A stretch of 64,000 nucleotides of DNA, from positions 92,034,213-92,098,212 of the forward strand of contig OY986437.1 in assembly GCA_963920525.1 (NCBI GenBank). Reading direction: 5' to 3'. Both the position numbers and the translations under genes were made by a program. The notes below the pieces were generated by a model. The model made no database searches and was not told the DNA's origin. It worked only from the letters and a program-made list of their open reading frames with translations. Below are positions 29,393-39,413 of the stretch, one piece after another. How positions within the stretch are numbered: the stretch's first letter is position 1; each line of letters opens with the position of its first letter. This DNA comes from Dichetophora obliterata (lineage: Eukaryota; Arthropoda; Insecta; Diptera; Sciomyzidae).

Positions 29393-30704
29393 TTGGGCCT
29401 ATTCTGCCAAATCTGTTACTCTGTTATGAATTTTCTGTTATGAATCATAAAAGATGCCGACCATAAAAGATCTGCTAAAATTGGTATTCGGCCTTTCGAT
29501 CTTTTATGGTACCCTGTTATCAATCTTCGAAAACAAAAATCTATTACAATTCCGTTAACTTCTGTTATGAAACAGCTGATTGCTGTCAATAAATTAAAGA
29601 AAACAACGCAAGTTAAAGTTGTCGCTTTTAACGTGTGAATTGCAAAAATTTTTGCAAAATTAGATTTAAAAAAGCGTCGCGCATTAGCATTACATACTAG
29701 CATGTCCGTTTTGATTAAATTGCTTGTTTTAAAACAATGTCGGACTAAGAGGACGACCCAGAGCCCGTTTACAATGATAGCAGAAGCTCAAGTTTAAAAT
29801 AAAAGTCGTGACGGACGCAGTTATGGTGAAGGTGGTAGCGAAAGGGACAGAGGCGCCCGTGCAAGTTTCAAACGTAAGGAACAACGGGGAGACGAGCATG
29901 ATGATCGCGATCGCCGTGGTCAAAGAAATGGTGGTGGTGGACGCAATTATGACTACCGAACAACTAGATGTGCGTTCTGATTGTGTATGTATGATTATTG
30001 GATGCGCAGGATCTAATATTCAGACAATACAATCTGATTATAATGTAAGCGTTGATTTAGATAAGGGTAAGAAGATGTTAACCATATCTCTAAATTCCAA
30101 AGGAAACATCAAAGATGCTGCACTGTGGCGATAAAAGTAGCTCATCCTACCAAACGACTTCTACAATAGTACAGTAGAATAAATCCAAAGGAACCTTTCG
30201 TAGTGGGGGCGGTCAATCAAAGCTGCAGAAAAATCTAGATTTCCAGAAACTGGAATAAATTCCTTTCTAGATATAAGTCAGCTTGACATTTCTATAATTT
30301 TTTATGCTGCATTTTTTACACATAAAAATATTAATAATTTCTTATTTAAAAAGTTAAACATAACGAAAAACAAAACAATCTGATTTAGCTTGACTTATTA
30401 AATTTATTGAAATTCGTTATGATAAAAAGCAGAAAAATTTATCTGTTATTCTGTTGTGTTTCATAACAGATTTCATAGCAGATTTTGTCATGCAGAATAC
30501 CAAATAAAAGATTTTGTAAAAGATTTGTTGGCAGTTCGAAAAATCTGCTATGATATATATGTATAACAGACTTCATAAAAGATTGTCGTGCAGAATACCA
30601 ATTCTGGTCTCGTAACAGATTTTTTGACAGCTCAAAAATTTGTATAGGAAATCATAACAGAATAACAGAATTTTTTCATAAAAGATTCCGCAGAATAGGC
30701 CCAA
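29393..30704. mobile_element. TIR-bounded 1.3-kb segment with KH-gene cargo
   Basis: The left edge TTGGGCCTATTCTGC and the right edge GCAGAATAGGCCCAA are exact inverted repeats. TTAT flanks both (or AATTAT, if the outer bases are counted as target). Both flanks are rich in AACAGATTTT and ATAAAAGATT words (left 29420-29520, right 30440-30690), as in subterminal transposase sites. The middle is a decayed protein-coding gene piece with its own 5' leader. The superfamily is not clear to me. Confidence 0.65.
29737..30255 (+). pseudogene. KH-domain / RD-rich RNA-binding protein fragment
   Basis: ATG at 29737 is followed by MSD, a stop, then EDDPEPVYNDSRSSSLK. Another frame gives SRDGRSYGEGGSERDRGARA, SFKRKEQRGDEHDDRDRRGQ and RNGGGGRNYDYRTTR, an Arg/Asp/Gly-rich RNA-binding tail. 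The next frame gives VRSDCVCMIIGCAGSNIQTI, QSDYNVSVDLDKG, the core of a KH domain, with the GxxG loop changed to GCAG. Downstream, FRSGGGQSKLQKNLDFQKLE can still be read. At least two frameshifts and several stops are present. The sequence before the ATG resembles a gene leader (AACAGCTGATTGCTGTC). DDX43-like helicases have a KH N-terminus of this kind, but the parent is not certain. It lies wholly inside a TIR-bounded segment. Confidence 0.65.
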
Positions 30705-31239
30705 TTATGACACTTTTGTATTATTTATGCAAAAATAAGTAGCTATAAATTAGCTGAAATCAGAATTATTACACAATTTAATTGAAATGTGTATATTTTA
30801 TAGCTTTGTTTTGTTTTTTTTTTTTTTGCACTTAATTAGCTATCAAGCATTTGCGAAATTTTAGTTGATTCAATTGTTGCCGCTGCTATTGTTGTTGTTA
30901 CTGTTTTATTTATGGCAACCTTTTATTCAACACGTTCGGTCAACTAATTGCATTGTTTACAAAACTATTAACAACGTTAACAGCATGCAAGCGTTCGCCT
31001 AAACAACTGATGTGCAATAAATAGATAAAAATTGGGAAAATTTTTTAAAAGATGATTCACAGAAAGAGAGAACGCGTGAATTTAATGGAACCGTAGAAGC
31101 TGTGGAGAGGGGAGAAGGTGTTGCCTTAAAAAATATTATATGGAATCGTACCTAGCCGATTTGCGTTACTTTTGCATTACAATTAAACTAAATTAAAATT
31201 ATTTTAGTTTTAAAATTATTGCATTACCATTAACTAAAT

Positions 31240-31437
31240 TACTTTAAGTGCACTATTTTTTGCAATTCACTAATTTCTTATTAAAGTAGTGCATTAATAT
31301 ATTTTCTTTACTAAAGTTTATAGAGAGTAATCCACTACTCTTACATTTTTCACTAAAACGTATTATGTACTATTATTGCATTATCACTAAAACCCATTAT
31401 AAAGAAAGCACTATTTTGTGCTTTTCTATATACAAAA
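31240..31437 (+). repeat. TGCATTATCACT-rich repeat, copy 1
   Basis: This block (AAGTGCACTATTTTTTGCA ... ATTATTGCATTATCACTAAA) matches the reverse complement of 37085-37320 along almost its whole length. No terminal repeats or target duplications could be fixed. Confidence 0.6.
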
Positions 31438-31450
31438 ACTCCAAACGAAT

Positions 31451-31570
31451 TTGGACATTTCAGCCTTTGAAAGGACATAAACAGTGCTTCTTATGAGCTA
31501 TTCTGCTTTGCGTTTTATTAAATTTTGTGCACAATGGATCAAAAATTGGACGTACTTGTTTTATATACGT
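31451..31570 (-). repeat. tRNA-derived SINE, copy 3 (body only)
   Basis: The block aligns with the distal 110-120 bp of the SINE copies at 14431 and 15601 (shared words CATTTCAG, GAAAGGACAT/GGAAGGACTT, TTGGACGTAC). The tRNA head is missing, so this is a truncated copy in the same orientation. Confidence 0.65.
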
Positions 31571-31679
31571 TTTTATATATAACCATTTATACCCAAATTT
31601 ATGACCTTTGTGTTATCGCCAAACATACTAAGGTTCTCAGATTCATCACACAACTCAAATTTTTAAGGTAAATAATCTG

Positions 31680-32923
31680 TAGGGATGCAACATCGTTCTT
31701 AAAATCATCGATGTTTGAAAACATCGATGTTCACTTGGCAATTATCGATGCTTAAAAACATCGTTAATAAGACCGATATATCGATGTTTTTACGATGTTT
31801 TCATTTTTGTATTAGGCCTAGTATTGGATTCGAAAAATATAAGTATTATTTTTATAGACTACATATTTTTTATTTGCACTCTATTATAATATATGAAAGA
31901 AAGAATAATTTCTTAGTGTATGGACGCAGAAAAATTTACAAAAATAAAATTAGAAAAAAGGAATCGACAAAATTTCTGTATTTTGTTTAAAAAATTTATT
32001 TTTTTGTCATTTTTCATTCGACCTCAAAAAAACGGGGTGTTTTTTGTTCATACAAAACACAGTTTTTTTTGTTTACACAGTTTATCATTATTGTTTTTTT
32101 TTTAATTTTATGAGAAAAAATCTCATGTTCGTTTTTGTAAACTTTTTTATGTTCATTTTTTGAATTAAGGATTTTTTTCATATTTGCCGACCTCAAAATT
32201 AGGCTTTATAGCAAAAATGAGCATCGATGGCGTCAAACGATGTTTTTCGGTGGTAAACTTTGATATTTTTGTTCCAATACTTATCCTTACTTTATAGCAC
32301 GGGTAATCTGCTGGCATCACTTGATTGCACCAGCAGGATGGTGTCTTATACCTGTAGACGACCTACCAAAAAAAAATCTATATAAAATAGAAAACATGTT
32401 TTCCCATTTCATAAATTTAAAACATTATTTTTGGAGTTTATCAATTTGTAAATTGAAATAAGGAAAAGAAGCTTAGATAACCTCGTCACTAGAAGCCCGT
32501 TTCTTTCTTGAGTGATGGTTGCTCCAGCTTCCGAGAACAAGTGTTCGCTGGGTACAGATACAGCATTCCAATCTTCGCAAGTTTTGAAAATAGAGATTTC
32601 ATGTCATCCCAAATTTCGACCGCATCTTTTTTGTTGGGGTAATAGGAGACTACAGGTACATCTGCACTTCTGTTTCGCTTACATTTGCTATTGAATATGC
32701 AAAAGAATATTTCTTTTTCGTGTTATTGTGTGTTAGCTTTCTGTGGTATTTCTAGATGTCAAATTGTGAATCGGCTAAAAAATAGCAAACGATATCGATG
32801 TTTTTCCTTTTCAGACCGATGTATCGACGATGTATTGCTCATAAGAACATAGATGTTGACATCGATGTTTATGAACGATATATCGTCGATGACGATACTA
32901 TCGATGCATCGTTTGCATCCCTA
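31680..32923. mobile_element. hAT element, 1.24 kb, ATCGATG-rich ends, 8-bp TSD
   Basis: ATAATCTG is duplicated at 31672-31679 and 32924-32931. The ends TAGGGATGCAACATCGTT and, on the other strand, TAGGGATGCAAACGATGC are inverted repeats. Both subterminal zones hold clusters of ATCGATG/CATCGAT (31700-31800 and 32790-32915). A hAT C-terminal remnant lies on the minus strand at 32458-32564. It is an internally deleted, non-autonomous copy. Confidence 0.9.
32458..32564 (-). pseudogene. hobo/Ac-like hAT C-terminal motif
   Basis: The minus strand reads AVSVPSEHLFSEAGATITQE, RNGLLVTRLSKLLFL, with no stop. It matches the hAT dimerisation motif (PSERLFSEAG..I...R..L). The region before it (VPVVSYYPNKKDAVEIWDDM, SLFSKLAKIGML) is readable in another frame, so a frameshift lies near 32565. 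It is the only transposase trace in the element 31680-32923. Confidence 0.7.
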
Positions 32924-32935
32924 ATAATCTGCCAT

Positions 32936-34040
32936 GAGTGAAAATTCGTGAAACTAGCCACCTAAAACAGGAAGTCCTAATTTTTATATATACCTATAAT
33001 GGATATTATTGAAGTGCATATGAAAAAAAATTAATTGCAATTTTTTTAAGTTTTTTTTCAATGAGTTACAAAGAATTTAGTCTTAGGCCACTGCTTTAGT
33101 AAAATTAATTTTGCTTAGTAACAGCTTGTTCAAAATTTTTGATTTTTGGGTCAAATACTCTTAATACACGTTAAGTTACAAAAAATTATTTTTTTAAAAA
33201 GAAAAATTTTTTCTTTAAAATTAATAAATATTTTATAAAAAAAAAAGTTAAAAAAAACCTTCTGGACCACACAGAAAATTCTTAAAAAATATAACATATA
33301 CAAATTTAAAAATAATACAAGAAAATAAAAATGATGTTTTCTCCATAAACACTTGATGACTAAGTTTCTGTTGTTATGGCTTTCCTGGTTTTTCAGATAT
33401 TGCGAAAAATAAGATCCATTTGGTTGGGATGTGCCACGCCCACTTGTCCAAATATTTTTATAAAACCCTTTTTTTACTTTTCTGTGCCTAAAGCACTAAA
33501 AACGTCAAAATAATTTATTCCCTCTAGTTTGTACCAATCATTCCATTGTGCAGTGTGCTCTGTATGGCTAGCACAAGACAGGCAGCGCAGATTTAAAACA
33601 TTTCATAACAGATTTTTAAAACAGACTTGGATATTGAGAATACATCATTTTTCTTTTTTTTTTTTATTATTTCTAAATTTGTATAAATATATATATTTTA
33701 AAAATTTTCTGCGTGGTTCAGAACGTTTTTTTTAAATTTTTTATAAAAAACTTATTAATTTTTAGGAAAAAATATTTTTTTAAAAAAAACATTTTTGTAA
33801 TTTAACATGTATTGATAGCTCTTGACCCAAAAATCAAGAAATTTTAACAAGCCGTTACTAAGCAAAATTAATTTTACTAAAACAGTGGCCTTAAACTAAA
33901 TTCTTTGTAACTCATTGAAAAAAAAAACTTTAAAAAAATTGCAATTTATTTATTTTTCATATACACTTCAAAAATATCCATTATATATATAAAAATTACG
34001 ACTTCCTGTTTTAGGTGGCTAGTTTCACGAATTTTCACTC
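32936..34040. repeat. 1.1-kb foldback repeat with ~380-bp arms
   Basis: The left arm starts GAGTGAAAATTCGTGAAACT and the right arm ends with its complement AGTTTCACGAATTTTCACTC. The arms (about 32936-33320 and 33660-34040) stay alignable throughout, with small indels in A/T runs. A non-repeated core of about 330 bp (33320-33660) has no coding motif. Its left edge begins four bases after the duplication of the neighbouring hAT. I could not define its own target duplication. Confidence 0.75.
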
Positions 34041-35076
34041 CATGCAAGAATTTTCAAAGTTAAACTAATGCAATTTGGTAATTGCATACCTTGTGGTAAG
34101 TAGCATTCTTGGTTAAGATGTCTTTTATTAGAACAATTTTTTTAAGGGAAGTTGCTTAAAATTTCCAATAAATTGACACCATAAATATTTTCGTGCCTGG
34201 CACACACAAAAAATTTTTAGTAATAATTTTATTTTTTGGTGAAATAGAAGAAAAAATCAATCAAAAACGAAAGTGCTGGCTTTGAAAGTGAATAACTCGG
34301 TCATGTTACAAAGGATTGCATTAATTTTTTTTTTAATTTTGATTAATTGTCCGTAGACTCGTGTTTCAATCTTTTTCATTTTCGTTTCCCTTCTAATTTT
34401 TATAATTTTCAAAAAAAAACTAACAAATTTTTTATTTCGCAAAAAACTTTGGTAAAAATATTTGTTGTTAAAAGAATATTCAAAACCAAAAATAGCTTTT
34501 TAATGTTCTTTCATATAAATGTAGGGTTGATTTAAAGTATCTATCGCAAAAGTTAAAAAACGTTTAACGATCGAAAAATAACTATCGAAAATTTAAGATT
34601 TTTTTTTTTTATTTTTATTCATTTTATATTTTTGTAATTTTGTTTGCATAAAAAGTAATGGTGTAGTGAAAGAATCACGACAATTTCTCAATTCGTTTCT
34701 GAGTTATACTCTCAAATACTCCTTTAAACACTGCCACAGCAACAACAGCTCCACCTACCGGGTCAAACTTTAGAACAAACCATCTACAGACCCAGCCGCA
34801 CACACACACCAAATTCATTAAAATCGGTCTAGCCGTTTAGAAGGAGTTCAGTGGCAAAGCCATGTACAGAAAAATTTTATATATACAGATAACATCAGAT
34901 CTGAAAAACACACTTTAATTTGCTATAAAACAAAAACATTTGTTTTATTAATTTGCATACTATTTTGTGTTAAGTGGTTTGTTTTGTAAATTAAAAAATA
35001 TGCAGAATAAATAATAAAGTAGAGATCAACTTTATTGTAGATCAAGAGAAATCAACAAATTATCTCTTAAGCCATG
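34041..35076. other. Gene-free stretch with one dispersed-repeat end
   Basis: No gene is seen. The words AAAATCGGTCTAGCCGTTT and ATATATACAGATAA (34823-34895) resemble the tail seen at 54480-54553, so a fragment of that dispersed family is likely here. Confidence 0.5.
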
Positions 35077-36791
35077 TCGACCCCTTTGCGCGAAATTATC
35101 GCATGTGCCATTTTTTCGAAATTGACTTTATCATGCAAATTTGTTCTACACCCCACAACGCACCACCTCGTAAAATATTGTAGCTGAAATCGCTATAGTT
35201 ACGCCAAAAATTGACTGTATATTTTATCGTATGTAACAATGCATTTTTTCCTTGTATGTGCCATACAAAAATATTTTGTACATAGTAGTTGGTATGATAT
35301 TTACTTACAGATAAAGTAATTAAACGATGAAGAGCTGTTCTTAAAGACAAAGGTCTCAGGAATACATACGAAGGAATCGTTTTTAAAGTTTGCTAAAAAT
35401 TTATTTTGGCAACTTTAAATATTGTTTAAATGATGTTGAGATACGCTTTAAAAATTTATATTCAGCCTAAAGCAAAGGTTACACCTCAAAATAAAACAGA
35501 TGAACATAATTTTAAACTTCTTAAATTATAATTTGAAAAAATTCCAGAAGTGCGATCAAATTATTGCAGAGCCAAAAGCGTCAAAGTGTATTTGCGACAA
35601 GAATTTAGAAATATTTAAACAATTTATAAGTGACGCACCCAATACATTGGGTGTCCATTTGGGTTTTCAGACAGGATTTTAACCAAGATTTTAATATAGG
35701 TTTTCATGATCCACAAAAAGATAAATGCACCAAGTGCGAAAATATTAAAAATCTTGTTGAAGAGAAATTCAGAATTCAGAAAATCATTTGGAGAATTCAC
35801 ATGAATACAACATACATATGAGAGATAAGGATGAGGTCAGTCATTTTTTTAAGAGATCAAGATGAAAGCAAAAAGCATTAAAATTGCTTATGTTTCAGCT
35901 TAGATTTGCAAAAAGTGATGCCAGTTGATTCTGTGCATAGCACAATTGAATCTTTTGTACGAAATCGTACCATTTGGGCATCCAGTGAATGGCCCACAAC
36001 TATTTACAATGCACGAACTAACCAATTGGAAAACGACTTTGCCACTCCGACTTAAAAAACTGGAAGTCATATGCAGATTTTTTTAATAACGAAAAAAATT
36101 AGACTAAACTTAAATAAAGTTCGCATAGCTTCATTCGAAAAAAAAATAAATCAATTAAACTCATATGTTGGTATTCTGAAAATTCTACTTAAACAAAATA
36201 TGACCAACTTTAGTTTTACTTTTATGATAGAAATGTTGTATCTTTTCAAGAAAGCATTCTCATGTATCTCCTCGAAAAATTTAGAAAGCATTCTCATGTA
36301 TCTCCTCGAAAAATTTAATAGTTTGCAAAGTTTATGTTTAAAAAATGCTATTCCATTAAAATATCACAATGAGTATTTAAATATAAAGCATTCCTTATGA
36401 GTTAAAGACTCGTTAAATGAAAGCGACGTCGAAGAGTACTTATATATGTAAAAAGCATGCTTTACTTAAGTATTAACATACACCAATTAAAATAATAAAA
36501 AAACCCCCGAATAAAACCTTACTTTGTTTCACATTATTTCACAAAGAATTAAGATCCCAAAAAAATTATATTTCTATTTATTTGAAATTTAAACTGTTTT
36601 TAATGTTATCGTTAGTGTCATTTTTTACAAGCACACTTACCAAACGTTGTGAAAAGATATGTTTTTTTCGGAAAATCACATGTCAAATTTGGTTTTGATA
36701 TTGTAAGCTAAAGCACATTAAAGCTGAAAAGACGTTCTCCTGTAGAATTTGGTTCTTTGCACATACGATAATTTCGCGCAAAAGGGGTCGA
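35077..36791. mobile_element. 1.7-kb TIR element of unassigned superfamily
   Basis: The ends TCGACCCCTTTGCGCGAAA and, on the other strand, TCGACCCCTTTTGCGCGAAA are near-perfect inverted repeats that extend further (TTATCG.ATGTGC). The interior plus strand holds a decayed coding region with a Cys motif. No convincing target duplication is visible. The coding remnant resembles an uncharacterised protein family I remember from insect genome annotations, probably transposon-encoded. Confidence 0.65.
35570..36060 (+). pseudogene. Decayed transposon ORF (HDP..DKC..C and VDSVHSTIE motifs)
   Basis: Three frames together give NLEIFKQFISDAPNTLGVHL, GFHDPQKDKCTKCENIKNLV, then LDLQKVMPVDSVHSTIESFV and RNRTIWASSEWPTTIYNART. 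The HxPxKDxCxxC block and the VDS.H..IE....N..I....EW...I..AR block recur together in uncharacterised insect proteins that I associate with DNA transposons. I do not know the superfamily. There are frameshifts near 35640 and 35830-35890 and a stop near 36052. The host element is bounded by inverted repeats at 35077 and 36791. Confidence 0.5.
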
Positions 36792-37084
36792 TGTATTAAA
36801 TTAAAATGCTTCAGCTGATACGTCAACTTGCATATATGAACTATTGATAATATTGCATTAATTCATTATTTCTGTGAACCAGAGGAGACTCCAATACACC
36901 TACTTACAAACTGCGACGCTGTAACTCGCAAACGTAAACTAGCACTGGGGAGCTATCAGCTGAGTCTAGAACAAATCTCATCTCATCAGAGAACTAGGTC
37001 TGGATGAAATTCTGTAATCCGCCAACCTATCGGAGCCTTGAGAAGGAGGTACAATAGATATCTTTAAGGTCGCAGTCCACCATA

Positions 37085-37320
37085 AAACATTAACATTAAT
37101 TCCTTATAGTGATAATGCAATAATAGTGCATTTATAAGGTCTTTGTTTTAGTGATAATGCAATAATTGTGCATTACTCATAATACATTTTAGGTACAATG
37201 TAAAAGTAGTGCACTACTTGCCATAAACTTTAGTTTATGAAATATCTAAGAAAAGATAATGCATTACTTTGATAAGAAATTAGTGCAATGCAAAAAATAG
37301 TGCGCTAAATGTATTATTAA
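37085..37320 (-). repeat. TGCATTATCACT-rich repeat, copy 2 (inverted)
   Basis: This is the reverse complement of 31240-31437 with scattered differences. The 5.7 kb between the two copies contains a SINE piece, a hAT, a foldback and a TIR element. It may be a dispersed MITE in opposite orientations, or the two ends of something larger. Confidence 0.6.
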
Positions 37321-37695
37321 TGGCATTTAAACAAACTTGCATTTGCATTGATTTTGTTTAGTTACAGAAAATGGCCCAGGTCTGCTTGGAATAACTGTTA
37401 AAAAACAAATCTAAATCTAGAGTTAAGATATATTTTATTGACCACTTGAAGTGTTTCAATAAAATATTTAAAATTTATTTTCGTGCTATTTTTGTATTAG
37501 AGAAAAAAATCAAAGATATTGGATTTTTTGGATTTTTTTTCAGCTTATTTAAATGTGGGCAAGTAGGTATTTTATCATTATTAATCAAACTTGATGCACT
37601 TGAATAAAACCACAAACATTCTTCAATTTAAGTTGAATTTAAGTGAACAAGCCGCAAGTATTGCAGATGGCAAAATTTTTGTGTTTGTTTTTTGG

Positions 37696-37730
37696 TATAA
37701 AAGTCTTTGGTTTATCTTGAAAGAATCAGT
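37696..37730 (+). promoter_or_regulatory. TATA box and TCAGT initiator of the His-rich gene
   Basis: TATAAAAG occupies 37696-37703. TCAGT occupies 37726-37730 with its A at 37728, exactly 32 bases from the TATA start. It predicts a leader of about 69 nt before the ATG at 37797. Confidence 0.75.
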
Positions 37731-37796
37731 ACTGAAGAAATATACATATTCTTAGGAACTTCTGTTAAGCTTTCAATCAGAATTCCAACAGCAATA

Positions 37797-38084
37797 ATGC
37801 AATTGTTTAAAACTGTTCTGGCCATCTCTGCAGTACTCGGAATTTTGTACTCCAGCGTAGATGCTGCTCCAGGACATCTGCATCATCATCACGACGATCA
37901 TCACCATCACCATGGTCATGTAGTCGTGGTTGCACATCCTGTCGTGGTGCATCCTGTAGTTGTGGCACATCCACATCATCATATACATCACGATGATCAC
38001 CATCATCACCATGGACATCATGCTGTTCACATAGTTTCTCACTCACACCATCTGCATGGTCATCATCATCATTTGCACCATTGA
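37797..38084 (+). CDS. 95-aa secreted histidine-rich protein
   Basis: I start at the ATG at 37797 instead of an earlier in-frame start because the residues from here form a signal peptide (MQLFKTVLAISAVLGILYSS, then VDAAPG) and because the TATA box and initiator place transcription start at about 37728. The mature protein is built from His clusters (HHHHDDHHHHHGH) alternating with hydrophobic VVVVAHPVVVHPVVVAHP stretches. These form two similar halves, each with an HH-DDHHHHHGHH block. About half of the mature residues are His. It has no Cys. AATAAA follows at 38163-38168, and no intron is needed. Binding of zinc, copper or iron in the extracellular space is a reasonable inference. No orthologue is recognised. 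Confidence 0.85.
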   Translation: MQLFKTVLAISAVLGILYSSVDAAPGHLHHHHDDHHHHHGHVVVVAHPVVVHPVVVAHPHHHIHHDDHHHHHGHHAVHIVSHSHHLHGHHHHLHH

Positions 38085-38429
38085 TTGGATGGCTGGAGGA
38101 AACCATGAATGACAACTTGATATTTTTTTTACGCCTATTGATTGATTCCGCTTAAAATAGTTAATAAATATTGTGGTTTATGGTAAAGGTCTCTCGTTTT
38201 AATTCTTCGCTGATTTTTTTAGAATCCTACAAGTAGAAAAAATAAGAATTGCTTCACGTAGCAGCAGCGAATTTTTAAGAAAATATTGATGCCATAAAAT
38301 ATGTCCTCCGATCACATAATTTAATTTTTCTGTCTTGACTTAAACAAAAATAACTTTTATTCATATAAAACCTAAAAAATATTTAACTAAATGTTAATTC
38401 AAATAGTCACGCTTTTCAAACTGATTTTC

Positions 38430-39413
38430 TCAGCGTCTTCGCACTACATTGTCGTCAGTTAGTTGTAGGTTGGAACATTTCTTTAAATTCTTTGAAAACT
38501 TCTTCTCGAACTTTTTTTGTTGCTTATCTGTTAGTGCTTCAGTGAGTCCCAATTTTACGGTGTACTTTTTGAGTAGCTTCTTTTTGAGTTTCTCCAAAGC
38601 GATGCCTTCTACATGTTTATCGACAATCTTTTTGAGCACCTCACTCCAAGCGAACTTTTGCTGCTCTTCGTTGTCGTTTTCGGCTACGGCAGATGCTGCT
38701 TCTACCCCCACATCTTCTTGAACTGCAGCTGCAGTTTCAGTCTTTTGCTTCTTCGACTTTTTAATCGCAGGAGTTTCTCCGTCATTGCTTTCAGTTAACT
38801 CACGCTTTTCTGCCTTTTTCTCTTTTTTTTTTTTAGATTTTACTCCATTTTCTTGACCATTTAGTTTGTCTATTCCATTGGTCACACTTGCTGCTGGTGT
38901 TGGTGTTGGTGCTGCTACGTCTTTGTTTGCTTTTGTCACCGCTGCTAGCGCTTCTTTAGCTGGCTTCATCTTCTCAATTTCCTTCTCGAGCACAGTCCAC
39001 ACTTCTTCAGCTTGTCTTTTATGCATACGCATGCATTTCGTCACAAAGTTTTGAAACTTGGCCTTCTTTCGTGGCACATTGTCAAAACTTTGCAATCGCT
39101 GGAATTCAGAGCGTGCAGCGGCACTCAACTTGTAGTCCTCAGACTCTAGAATTGAGCGTATTATGTCCATCCAGCTTTCTTGCTTCTTAGCTCCATTGTT
39201 CTTAGATTCTTTTGGCACGTAGTTCTTGCCGGAATATTTCTCCAATTCTGTTATGCATTTGGTGTGCGCCACATATTCCTCACCATGAAAATCTTTCATG
39301 CAGTCCATGCACGATACACTGACGACTGCTCCACGGCATTTGAAGTTATAGTGCTTTTCGACAGCCACTTTCTTAACAGATTCGCCGCAATGGTTGCAGG
39401 TGAAGAAAACCAT
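38430..39413 (-). CDS. LYAR-type cell growth-regulating nucleolar protein
   Basis: Single-exon gene of 327 aa. Two N-terminal C2HC zinc fingers are visible: C6-x2-C9...H21...C26 and C35-x2-C38...H50-x2-C53 (CMDC...AHTKC), the zf-LYAR pair, within MVFFTCNHCGESVKK. Then come SWMDIIRSILES, a conserved NVPRKKAKFQNFV region, a long low-complexity Ala/Lys/Glu middle with nuclear/nucleolar basic runs (KSKKKKEKKAEKRE), and a C-terminal FAWSEVLKKIVDKHVEG...LKKKLLKKY domain. This is the standard LYAR architecture. Members are nucleolar, bind nucleic acid and act in ribosome biogenesis and cell growth. The start ATG is 39411-39413, and AATAAA lies downstream on the minus strand at about 38356-38361. The gene lies tail to tail with the His-rich gene, about 345 bp apart. 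Confidence 0.93.
   Translation of the reverse strand: MVFFTCNHCGESVKKVAVEKHYNFKCRGAVVSVSCMDCMKDFHGEEYVAHTKCITELEKYSGKNYVPKESKNNGAKKQESWMDIIRSILESEDYKLSAAARSEFQRLQSFDNVPRKKAKFQNFVTKCMRMHKRQAEEVWTVLEKEIEKMKPAKEALAAVTKANKDVAAPTPTPAASVTNGIDKLNGQENGVKSKKKKEKKAEKRELTESNDGETPAIKKSKKQKTETAAAVQEDVGVEAASAVAENDNEEQQKFAWSEVLKKIVDKHVEGIALEKLKKKLLKKYTVKLGLTEALTDKQQKKFEKKFSKNLKKCSNLQLTDDNVVRRR

Noticed and set aside
37773..38115. Two minus-strand open frames (Met-rich and Asp-rich) opposite the His-rich gene
   Set aside because: They are antisense shadows of the CAT/CAC codons. They have no promoter signals of their own, and the plus strand has TATA, initiator, signal peptide and AATAAA.
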